Numbered from the stretch's first letter, positions 1 to 5,748 are shown. The stretch is DNA of 6,849 nucleotides from an uncultured bacterium (GCA_947086625.1 CAMTZV010000078.1:1-6849), one strand, 5' to 3'. The notes: generated by a model from the letters alone, not told the origin. Numbers and translations: made by a program.

Positions 1-1436
1 ACATTATAAAAACGGAAAGAGGAAATGTTTTAGGCAGACTGAAGGTGACCGGAAAGGCAGTCGGGGAGACCGAAATCCATGCGTATGCGTATTCAAACCA
101 CGATATCCAGGCGACGTGCAGGGTGCGGGTCGTGGAGCCGGTTTACACGAAAAAGCTGCAGCTGAACGTCACGGAAAAGGAGCTGAAAAAGGGCGAATCC
201 ATCCAGCTTACCCCGATGTTTTCCCCCACAAATGTTACGTGCAAAGAGCTGGAGTGGACGTCGAGCAACCGGTATGTTGCAAGCGTATCCGAAAACGGAA
301 AGGTGACGGCGGACGGGGACTCCGTGGGCAGGACGGTGATCACGGCGAAGGCTTTAGACGGAAGCGGCCAGACCGCAACGTGTACGATTTCCAGATACGG
401 GCAGTTTGACAGGCCGCAGGCTCCGGTCGTTTTGTCATCCGCCCCGGACAAGGTGGTGCTGAAGAAGGTCAGCGGCTGCGAGTATTCTATGGATAAAGTG
501 AAATGGCAGGACTCCAATGAATTTACGGGTCTCACGCCGGAGCATTCCTATACCTTTTATGCCCGCAAAAAAGCGGACGGGTATTTCAGGGCCAGCGAGG
601 CGAGCGCGGGCACGGTGGTGAAAACGCCTGCCGACAAGAAGAGCGGGCAAAAGGAGCCCGCGAAGGAAACGCCGGAGGAAGCTCCAAAAAAGACATCGGA
701 GGAAACGCCCGCAGGCTTTGATACGCTGAAGGAAAACCGGACGTACACGTATGACCTCGACGGGGACGGCAAAAAAGAGTCTGTCCGGATCAAAGCAGGA
801 AAGGCGCAGGACGACAGGTATTATGAGGCCTGCGTTTATGTGGACGGGAAAAAGAAGCTGACGCTGAAGGAGCAGTGGGGATTTTACAGCATCGAGGTCA
901 GGCTGATCACGATGAGCAAAAAGAAGGTGTTCCTCTACATCCATCCGTCCGGAGACAATGGCGACGGGCAGACGGCAATCTACCAATACAAAAACGGAAA
1001 GCTGAAAAAGAGCATCGATCTGGGAAAGCTGGGGCGCTATGCATATGTAAACAAGGTTACGAAAAACAAGATCACGATGGAGTGCGGAGACACCTCGTCA
1101 GCGATCGGATGCTTTTATTATGCGTGCGACTTGGTCTACAAAAACGGAAAGCTGGTTCTGAAGACGAAAACCTGTACGGTCAACAGCTACACGACGACCA
1201 AAAAGGGCAAGCGGCCCTACATCACGGCAAAGAAGAGGATGCAGCTCTACAAATCCCACAATACAAAGCAGAAGAGCTTTGTATTGAAAAAGGGGCAGAA
1301 GGTGAAGGTGCTGAAATTCTATGCCAAAGGGAAGACGGACTGGTTTCTGTTAAAAACCTCGTCCGGGAAGAGCGGCTGGCTCGCGGCAGAGCATACAGGG
1401 ATGCCACAGTTTGAGGAAGCGTTTGGTGTAGCATAA
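1..1436 (+). CDS. Secreted multidomain protein with BIG2, FN3-like and SH3-like domains (5' end outside window)
   Basis: The frame is open from base 3 with no stop upstream of the GTG at 45. The residues before that GTG complete a BIG2 fold, so the true start lies outside the window; about 477 codons are visible. Fragment residues 1-45 are the end of one Ig-like group 2 (BIG2) domain. Residues 50-131 are a second BIG2 domain with the typical WTSSN and NGKVTA motifs. Residues 137-208 resemble the FN3-like modules of clostridial surface proteins (YSMDKVKW, FTGLTPEHSYTFYAR). A Lys/Glu/Pro-rich linker spans 209-239. An Asp-rich stretch DLDGDGKKE (about 250-260) opens a domain of VCBS/FG-GAP flavour, and residues 404-466 look like a bacterial SH3-like domain that could bind cell wall. 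No LPXTG motif or C-terminal membrane segment is present. An extracellular structural or adhesive role is inferred; ligand unknown. It ends 23 bp before the first WG-repeat gene and is probably co-transcribed with it. Confidence 0.85.
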   Translation, partial: IIKTERGNVLGRLKVTGKAVGETEIHAYAYSNHDIQATCRVRVVEPVYTKKLQLNVTEKELKKGESIQLTPMFSPTNVTCKELEWTSSNRYVASVSENGKVTADGDSVGRTVITAKALDGSGQTATCTISRYGQFDRPQAPVVLSSAPDKVVLKKVSGCEYSMDKVKWQDSNEFTGLTPEHSYTFYARKKADGYFRASEASAGTVVKTPADKKSGQKEPAKETPEEAPKKTSEETPAGFDTLKENRTYTYDLDGDGKKESVRIKAGKAQDDRYYEACVYVDGKKKLTLKEQWGFYSIEVRLITMSKKKVFLYIHPSGDNGDGQTAIYQYKNGKLKKSIDLGKLGRYAYVNKVTKNKITMECGDTSSAIGCFYYACDLVYKNGKLVLKTKTCTVNSYTTTKKGKRPYITAKKRMQLYKSHNTKQKSFVLKKGQKVKVLKFYAKGKTDWFLLKTSSGKSGWLAAEHTGMPQFEEAFGVA

Positions 1437-1459
1437 TTTCAGGAAAGAGAGGATAAGAG

Positions 1460-2557
1460 ATGAAGATGAAAAAAACAGAACAAACCAGACAGACAAAACG
1501 GGGGAACGCTTCTGCGTGGCTGAAAGGCGCAGTGTGCCTTTTGCTTTGCGCAGCGATGCTGATCCCGGCGCTGCCCGTGAAGGCGGCACCGAAGCTGAAG
1601 GGCTATATCCCGTATGGGCACTTTTCCGGGGGAATGCTCGTGGTAAGGGATGATAAGAAGGAAAAGTATGGGTTTCTGGACAAAAAGGGAAATGTTGCCG
1701 TAAAGCCGAAATACACCTTTGCGAATGACTTTTCCGGGGGTCTTGCGGCGGTACAAAAGGGGAGTAAATGGGGCTATATCGATAAAAAGGGCAGGGAAGT
1801 GGTCAAGCCGCAGTATGATTTCGCCCTGGATTTTTCCGAGGGCCTTGCCGTCGTGCGAAAGGGCCAGAAATATAGCATTATCAATAAAAAGGGCAGGACA
1901 GTGATCAGCCTCGGCACGAAGTACGACGAGGTATGGGGCTTTTCCGACGGCCTGTCGGGGGTCAGCAAAAACGGGAAATACGGCTACATCAATAAAAAGG
2001 GCAAGGAAGTGATCCGGCTGAAATATGCCTACTGCAACAACTTTTCCGAGGGGCTGGCAATGGTGGAGTTATCCGGCACGCCCTACACGAGGTTTTTCTA
2101 TATCGACAAAAAGGGGAAGGTGGTCGTAAAAATTCCGAGTGGATATGGCAGCGGGTTCCGTTTTTCCGAAGGGCTTGCACCGGTAATCAAGGATGACAAA
2201 TACGGCTTCATCAATAAAAAGGGCAAGCTCGTAATCAAGCCGAACTATGCAATTTACCAAAACTTTTCCGAGGGGCTGGCAGCCGTGGGGAAAACTTTCG
2301 ACCAGCAGGGCTATATCGATAAGAAGGGAAACGTTGTGATAAAGATGAAATATTATAGTGCAAACAGCTTTTCCGAAGGTCTTGCGGCTGTATATACCCA
2401 GGATAAGGGATACGGTTATATTGACAAAAAGGGCAAGGAAGTGATCCGGCTGCAATACGCTGACGCCTCGGATTTTTCCGAAGGTCTTGCGGTCGTACAG
2501 ACCAGGGACGGCGAATGGCGTTTTATCGATAAAACCGGCAAGGTCGTTGTGAAATAG
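1460..2557 (+). CDS. Secreted WG-repeat protein, intact copy (365 aa)
   Basis: ATG 1460 follows a purine-rich ribosome binding site (GAGAGG, 1447-1452) with 7-nt spacing. Residues 1-42 form a signal peptide: a Lys/Arg-rich N-region, a hydrophobic core around 22-38, and a likely cleavage site after VKA (residue 42). The rest is nine WG-type repeats (Pfam WG_beta_rep type) of about 34-40 residues, each starting F-S-[EGD]-G at residues 55, 91, 125, 161, 195, 235, 269, 304 and 339. A typical unit reads FSEGLAxV, then KYGYIDKKGK, then xVIxxxY. The last unit ends in the variant IDKTGKVVVK at the stop codon. There is no catalytic motif, sorting signal or C-terminal membrane segment, so it is probably released or held by other surface components. 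WG repeats are known mainly as a repeat family without a settled biochemical role; a binding function is inference. It has a damaged tandem paralogue immediately downstream. Confidence 0.92.
   Translation: MKMKKTEQTRQTKRGNASAWLKGAVCLLLCAAMLIPALPVKAAPKLKGYIPYGHFSGGMLVVRDDKKEKYGFLDKKGNVAVKPKYTFANDFSGGLAAVQKGSKWGYIDKKGREVVKPQYDFALDFSEGLAVVRKGQKYSIINKKGRTVISLGTKYDEVWGFSDGLSGVSKNGKYGYINKKGKEVIRLKYAYCNNFSEGLAMVELSGTPYTRFFYIDKKGKVVVKIPSGYGSGFRFSEGLAPVIKDDKYGFINKKGKLVIKPNYAIYQNFSEGLAAVGKTFDQQGYIDKKGNVVIKMKYYSANSFSEGLAAVYTQDKGYGYIDKKGKEVIRLQYADASDFSEGLAVVQTRDGEWRFIDKTGKVVVK
1499..1819 (+). repeat. 321-bp perfect direct repeat, copy 1
   Basis: This block is identical base for base to 2632-2952, at a constant offset of 1133 bp. 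It covers most of the signal peptide and the first two WG units. The preceding 39 coding bases differ at five positions between the copies, and the sequence after the block diverges at once. Identity includes silent sites, so protein constraint alone does not explain it. Confidence 0.95.
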
Positions 2558-2577
2558 CCGAAATCGGTTCATTTTTT
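2556..2577 (+). terminator. Weak hairpin plus T6 between the WG genes (possible attenuator)
   Basis: AGCCG (2556-2560) can pair with CGGTT (2565-2569), with one G-U pair and a four-base AAAT loop. A C, an A and six Ts (2572-2577) follow. Shape and T-run fit a rho-independent terminator, but the five-pair stem is weak and it lies only 16 bp before the next ATG. Partial attenuation between the two genes is possible; full termination is unlikely. Confidence 0.25.
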
Positions 2578-2592
2578 CAGAAAGGATAAGGG

Positions 2593-3481
2593 ATGAAAAT
2601 GAAAAAAACAAAACAAATCAGACGGACAAATCGGGGGAACGCTTCTGCGTGGCTGAAAGGCGCAGTGTGCCTTTTGCTTTGCGCAGCGATGCTGATCCCG
2701 GCGCTGCCCGTGAAGGCGGCACCGAAGCTGAAGGGCTATATCCCGTATGGGCACTTTTCCGGGGGAATGCTCGTGGTAAGGGATGATAAGAAGGAAAAGT
2801 ATGGGTTTCTGGACAAAAAGGGAAATGTTGCCGTAAAGCCGAAATACACCTTTGCGAATGACTTTTCCGGGGGTCTTGCGGCGGTACAAAAGGGGAGTAA
2901 ATGGGGCTATATCGATAAAAAGGGCAGGGAAGTGGTCAAGCCGCAGTATGATACGGCGCAAGCCTTTTCCGAAGGTGTTGCCGCCGTGAAAAAGGGCGGG
3001 AAATGGAGCATCATCAATCAAAAGGGCAGGACCGTGGCCAACCTTGGCACAAAGTATGAATGGGTGTCAGAATGCTCCGAGGGTATGCTGGCAGTCGGCA
3101 AAAACGGGAAGGCCGGTTTTATCAATAAAAAGGGCAGGGAAGTCGTCAGGCCGCAATATGAATACTGCGGGAATTAGATACGCCCTCAGAGGAGACGTCA
3201 GGGATCGTTTTTCCGATGGCCTTGCAGCGGTATACAAGGATGACAAATACGGCTTTATCAATAAAAAGGGCAAGGTTGTCATCGAACCGGCATATGCATT
3301 TTTTGAGGATTTTTCCGAGGGTCTGGCACTTGTGGGGGAGGATGGCGCCCACTGGGGCAGGTATGCCATCAGGCCGAAGTACGCTTCTGCGGCGGGCTTT
3401 TCCGAAGGCCTTGCGGTCGTACAGAAGAAGGACGGTACATGGTATGTGATCGATAAAACCGGTAAAATTGTTGTAAAATAG
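2593..3481 (+). pseudogene. Second WG-repeat protein gene, broken by a frameshift near 3175
   Basis: ATG 2593 follows AGAAAGGATAAGGG and lies 35 bp after the intact paralogue. The first frame encodes 194 residues: a signal peptide identical from residue 14 onward to the upstream copy, then WG units starting FSGGM, FSGGLAAV, FSEGVAAV and CSEGMLAV. It stops at TAG 3175-3177, directly after PQYEYCGN, in the middle of a unit. WG coding resumes in the +2 frame: RYALRGDVRDRFSDGLAAVY at about 3179-3238, then two further units, ending GKIVVK at stop 3479-3481. The downstream part has about 100 open codons but no plausible start or ribosome binding site of its own, so this is best read as one gene of seven units with a frameshift. 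If the first frame alone is translated, it yields a short secreted protein with a complete signal peptide and about four units, which might still work. A sequencing or assembly error is an alternative, because repeats are error-prone. Confidence 0.78.
2632..2952 (+). repeat. 321-bp perfect direct repeat, copy 2
   Basis: Identical to 1499-1819. The right edge falls within the second WG unit at the codons for QYD; after it the two genes still encode matching units (SIIN[KQ]KGRTV then LGTKY) but with many base changes. The shared gene order with different divergence levels points to an older tandem duplication whose 5' parts were later made uniform. Confidence 0.95.
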
Positions 3482-3484
3482 ACG

Positions 3485-3523
3485 GATGAAGGAGGATGCA
3501 CGTTTTTCGCATCCTCCTTTGTC
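3485..3523 (+). terminator. Strong hairpin closing the WG-repeat region
   Basis: Bases 3485-3499 pair with 3509-3523 in a 15-pair stem with two G-U pairs; the inner 11 pairs (AAGGAGGATGC with GCATCCTCCTT) are perfect. The loop is nine bases (ACGTTTTTC). It starts four bases after the stop codon of the second WG gene, the usual place for a terminator. No T-run follows the stem, only the TTT inside its 3' arm, so it may stop transcription inefficiently or mainly protect the mRNA 3' end. Confidence 0.65.
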
Positions 3524-3601
3524 ATGCCGGAACAAACAGAACGCTTCCTGCAGCACGTGTTTTCTGACAGTATTTATCATTCGTGAGTATTACAGACACT
3601 T

Positions 3602-3619
3602 TGTTGAGTATAATCAACA
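3602..3619. promoter_or_regulatory. Operator-like dyad 1 upstream of the XRE gene
   Basis: TGTTGAGTATAATCAACA is a perfect six-base inverted repeat (TGTTGA/TCAACA) around a six-base centre. It contains a perfect TATAAT (3609-3614) and overlaps the -35-like TTGAGT (3604-3609). A second copy lies at 3645-3662. The likely ligand is the XRE protein encoded just downstream, by analogy with other self-regulated XRE repressors; this is inferred. Confidence 0.6.
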
Positions 3620-3631
3620 TTAGACTATTAT
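3604..3631 (+). promoter_or_regulatory. Candidate promoter for the XRE (and possibly chitinase) transcript
   Basis: TTGAGT (3604-3609) and TATTAT (3626-3631) are separated by 16 bp and match the vegetative -35 and -10 hexamers at four and five of six positions. Transcription would start near 3638, about 40-50 bases before the gene. Two other -10-like hexamers are present, TATAAT at 3609-3614 and TACAAT at 3651-3656, but neither has a good -35 at normal spacing, so the exact promoter is uncertain. The region is clearly more AT-rich than its surroundings. Confidence 0.45.
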
Positions 3632-3644
3632 TATTTCTCGTAAC

Positions 3645-3662
3645 TGTTGATACAATTTAACA
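3645..3662. promoter_or_regulatory. Operator-like dyad 2 upstream of the XRE gene
   Basis: TGTTGATACAATTTAACA has the same half-sites and six-base centre as the dyad at 3602-3619, with one mismatch in the right arm (TTAACA for TCAACA). The two dyads are 43 bp apart, close to four helical turns, so dimers bound at both would sit on the same DNA face. This copy lies between the candidate -10 and the start codon, where a bound repressor would block transcription. Confidence 0.55.
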
Positions 3663-3686
3663 CAGTGAAAGGAAATGGTGATAACA

Positions 3687-4025
3687 ATGCTGGATGTGAA
3701 ACTGTATCTGGAAGAGGTCGGACAGAGGATTATGGAGCGCCGGAAGAAGCTTGGCCTGACACAGGAGGAGCTGGCGGAAAAAAGCGATCTGACGACCCAG
3801 TTTGTCAGCTATGCCGAATCCGGGAAGCGGGCGTCCCGGCCGGAAAACCTCATGCGGATTGCGGCTGTGCTGGGCGTCAGCACGGATTACCTGCTGACCG
3901 GCGACATCATCGACAAGGACAAGCTGCTCCTGTCACAAAAGCTGGATAAACTGACTGCTGCCGAGGTTCGGATTGTTGAAAACATTATCGACGAATGCAT
4001 CGCACTGAATCATCAGGAAGAGTAA
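3687..4025 (+). CDS. XRE/Cro-CI-family HTH transcriptional regulator
   Basis: A small single-domain DNA-binding protein of 112 residues (116 if started at the in-frame ATG 3675). ATG 3687 is preferred because GGTGA (3677-3681) lies at normal spacing, whereas AAAGGA at 3668-3673 almost touches ATG 3675. Counting from 3675, residues 16-75 form a typical HTH_3 domain: GQRIMERRKKLGLTQEELA (helices 1 and 2), the recognition region TTQFVSYAESGKR, then a conserved segment ending GVSTDYLLTGD. The tail (about 76-116) looks helical and charged and may serve in dimerisation. No peptidase, sensor or membrane domain is present, so the inducer, if any, is unknown. The two dyads upstream suggest it represses its own promoter. 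The chitinase gene follows 78 bp later on the same strand with no T-run terminator between, so the regulator may control it too. Confidence 0.9.
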   Translation: MLDVKLYLEEVGQRIMERRKKLGLTQEELAEKSDLTTQFVSYAESGKRASRPENLMRIAAVLGVSTDYLLTGDIIDKDKLLLSQKLDKLTAAEVRIVENIIDECIALNHQEE

Positions 4026-4090
4026 CGCCTGCACCGGCAGGGATCCGGCGCCGGGAGCCCGGACAATGGATACGACGTTGAGTCTAACAC

Positions 4091-4098
4091 AGGAGGTG
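4091..4098 (+). promoter_or_regulatory. Near-consensus Shine-Dalgarno for the chitinase
   Basis: AGGAGGTG lies five bases before ATG 4104 and is close to a full complement of the 16S rRNA 3' end. It fixes the chitinase start and predicts efficient translation. The nearby ATG at 4066 in another frame has no such site. Confidence 0.85.
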
Positions 4099-4103
4099 GC
4101 CCT

Positions 4104-5645
4104 ATGGAAAAAAAGAAACGTTTCTATTACGCAGGCGGAGGATTTTTGCTCGGCGCGCTGCTCGTGTCGCTTGTGTGGCTGTGCGCGGGCGGGCGGACGG
4201 AGGCGCGCGTCGGAGCGGGCGCGCAGGAGACGGAGGTGTCCATGGCAGGCGCAGCGCCGGAGGAGGCGTTGCAGGACGGCCTGAATGGATATGCCACGCA
4301 GGACGTACCGGTGTCCATGGAGAAGGCGCTACAGAGCGGTTCGGATGAATGTGCAGCGCAGGCGGTTTCGGCGGAAGAGGAATTTGCGCAGATGGTTTGC
4401 GGGGACGGCGTTTCGGAGACGTACGCGGCGCCGGGCGTCGGCGAGGAGGATGCCATGCAGCTGCCGCAGGACGGGAGTGCGGATGTACAGGAATACGACG
4501 ATTCGCTGCTTGCCGCCGCAAAGGACTACGACGCGTGGGATCGGGACGCGGTGTACACGGGCGGCGATATTGTGCGCTACAAGGGGCAGCTCTACCGCGC
4601 GAAATGGTGGACGCAGGGCGAGCAGCCGGACAAGAGCGACGTGTGGGAGGGCCTTGGCACGACGGATGCCGGGAAGCAGCCCGAGGGCGTAAAAAACGTG
4701 CCGGTCGACGCCACGGTGCCAAAGGACACGGAGCTGACGGACTTCAAGGTCGTCGGCTATTTCCCGAGCTGGAAGCCGGACAAGCTTTCAAGCGTGGATT
4801 TTAACGTCGTGACGCACGTCTGCTATGCGTTTGCGATTCCGACCGCGGACGGCGGCCTGCGCGGCCTTGACAATCCGAAAACGGCAAAAGCGCTCATCCG
4901 CTCGGCGCATAAAAGCGGGGCGAAGGTGCTGCTGTCGGTGGGCGGCTGGGAATACAACGGCACGCCGCTGGAGGCGGTGTTTATGGAGGCGACCGCGACA
5001 AAGGCAAAGCGGAAGCGGCTGGCGAATAAGATTGTCGCGATGTGCGACAAGTACGGCTTTGACGGCGTGGACATGGACTGGGAGCACCCACGCATGGACG
5101 GCGGGAGTGCGAAACGGTATGAGGATCTGATGCTGCTTTTATCCAAAAAGCTGCACGCGAAGGACAAGCTTCTGACCGCGGCGGTGTTAAGCGGCGCGAC
5201 CGCGGACGGCAACATCTACTACGACGCCGCGGCGCACACGAACGCGGTGTTAAACGCCGTGGACTTTATCAACGTCATGGCCTACGACGGGGGCGACGGA
5301 GAGCGGCATTCGTCGTACAAATTCGCGGTGAACTGTGCGAAATACTGGAAAAAGACAAGGGGCCTGCCGTCGCACAAGGTCGTACTCGGCGTGCCGTTTT
5401 ACGCGCGGCCGAGCTGGGCGGATTACGGGACGATCCTGGCGGCCGTGCCCGGCGCAGACAAGAAGGATCATGTGACGTATAACGGTATGGAGGCGTACTA
5501 TAACGGGGTGAGTACGATCACGAAAAAAGCCCGCTACGCGAAAAAGAACCTCGGCGGCATCATGATCTGGGAGCTGACGCAGGATACGGCAAACAAGAAA
5601 AAGAGCCTCCTGCAGGCGATCGGGAAGGTCGCAAAGAAAAACTGA
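4104..5645 (+). CDS. Membrane-anchored GH18 chitinase with CBM5/12 module (513 aa)
   Basis: Predicted to hydrolyse beta-1,4-N-acetylglucosamine polymers outside the cell. Residues 1-8 are basic (EKKKR) and 9-27 are a hydrophobic segment with no clear cleavage site or canonical lipobox, so it is either a signal anchor or a poor signal peptide. Residues 30-140 form an acidic, Ala/Gly-rich low-complexity spacer. Residues 144-185 match a carbohydrate-binding module of family 5/12, with AWD, VYTGGD, VRYKGQLYRAKWWTQGEQP and VWE in order. The GH18 barrel runs from about 213 to 511: VVGYFPSW, the SVGGW motif (278-282), the catalytic DGVDMDWE (320-327, acid/base E327), MAYDG (392-396) and a final-strand Trp in MIWELTQD (W489). 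All key catalytic residues are present. GH18 also includes endo-N-acetylglucosaminidases and spore-cortex enzymes, but the chitin-type CBM favours chitin or a similar polymer. The coding sequence is visibly more GC-rich than the WG genes. Confidence 0.93.
   Translation: MEKKKRFYYAGGGFLLGALLVSLVWLCAGGRTEARVGAGAQETEVSMAGAAPEEALQDGLNGYATQDVPVSMEKALQSGSDECAAQAVSAEEEFAQMVCGDGVSETYAAPGVGEEDAMQLPQDGSADVQEYDDSLLAAAKDYDAWDRDAVYTGGDIVRYKGQLYRAKWWTQGEQPDKSDVWEGLGTTDAGKQPEGVKNVPVDATVPKDTELTDFKVVGYFPSWKPDKLSSVDFNVVTHVCYAFAIPTADGGLRGLDNPKTAKALIRSAHKSGAKVLLSVGGWEYNGTPLEAVFMEATATKAKRKRLANKIVAMCDKYGFDGVDMDWEHPRMDGGSAKRYEDLMLLLSKKLHAKDKLLTAAVLSGATADGNIYYDAAAHTNAVLNAVDFINVMAYDGGDGERHSSYKFAVNCAKYWKKTRGLPSHKVVLGVPFYARPSWADYGTILAAVPGADKKDHVTYNGMEAYYNGVSTITKKARYAKKNLGGIMIWELTQDTANKKKSLLQAIGKVAKKN
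4235..4394 (+). repeat. Imperfect 25-codon duplication in the chitinase linker
   Basis: The 11-base word GGTGTCCATGG occurs at 4235-4245 and 4310-4320, exactly 75 bases apart and in the same frame. The encoded segments both start VSM and continue with related Ala/Gln/Asp-rich sequence (EEALQDG against EKALQSG). This suggests that the spacer between the membrane segment and the carbohydrate-binding module grew by internal duplication. The copies have diverged, so the edges are approximate. Confidence 0.5.
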
Positions 5646-5660
5646 ATATCTTTTTTATAG

Positions 5661-5679
5661 AATCTTTATGAAATCTTTA
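5661..5679. promoter_or_regulatory. 11-bp-phased direct repeat, possible response-regulator site
   Basis: AATCTTTA occurs at 5661-5668 and 5672-5679, 11 bp start to start, about one helical turn. Such phased direct repeats are typical binding sites of OmpR/PhoB-family response regulators, which often control lantibiotic or bacitracin-type ABC transporters in Firmicutes. The repeat overlaps the weak -35 of the candidate transporter promoter, as expected for an activator. No response regulator gene is in the window. Confidence 0.5.
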
Positions 5680-5696
5680 AAAACTCCTGTTATCCT
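5668..5696 (+). promoter_or_regulatory. Candidate promoter for the ABC transporter operon
   Basis: ATGAAA (5668-5673) and TATCCT (5691-5696) each match four of six consensus bases, with the ideal 17-bp spacing. Such a weak promoter would suit activation by a regulator bound at the overlapping direct repeat. Transcription would begin near 5703, giving a leader of about 45 bases. Confidence 0.4.
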
Positions 5697-5703
5697 TTTC
5701 TCA

Positions 5704-5727
5704 TCAGACGGGGCGCGCACCGTCTGA
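5704..5727. promoter_or_regulatory. Dyad/hairpin in the ABC transporter leader
   Basis: TCAGACGG (5704-5711) and CCGTCTGA (5720-5727) form a perfect eight-base inverted repeat around the GC-rich loop GGCGCGCA. Just outside, TTCTC (5698-5702) can pair with GAGAA (5733-5737), next to the GGAGG of the ribosome binding site. No T-run follows on the + strand, so it is not a normal forward terminator. It could be an operator or an RNA structure affecting translation. Confidence 0.4.
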
Positions 5728-5748
5728 AAAACGAGAAGGAGGAAAAAT

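Noticed and set aside
45..47. GTG at 45 as the start of the first gene
   Set aside because: The frame stays open back to base 3 and the upstream residues belong to the same BIG2 domain, so this is an internal Val codon.
3044..3481. Independent 145-aa gene overlapping the second WG gene
   Set aside because: Its first part is an out-of-frame reading of WG codons with a TTG start and no ribosome binding site. Only the part after about 3179 encodes WG sequence, as the frameshifted tail of the gene starting at 2593.
1460..3481. Regularly spaced repeats as a CRISPR array
   Set aside because: The repeats are in-frame protein-coding WG units with variable DNA sequence and no constant repeat/spacer structure.
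3496..3552. Small 18-codon open frame starting in the hairpin after the WG genes
   Set aside because: Its ATG directly abuts GGAGG with no spacing and the whole start lies in the stem; the AGGAGG is better explained as part of the terminator hairpin.
4045..4054. CCGGCGCCGG palindrome between the XRE and chitinase genes as a terminator
   Set aside because: It is self-complementary without a loop and no T-run follows; it can be chance in GC-rich DNA.
4102..4722. 206-aa minus-strand open frame opposite the chitinase
   Set aside because: Its Arg/Pro/Ala-rich composition is typical of a shadow frame in GC-rich DNA, and it lies opposite a clear, motif-complete gene.
5651..5656. T6 run after the chitinase as a rho-independent terminator
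   Set aside because: No stable stem was found immediately before the T-run.
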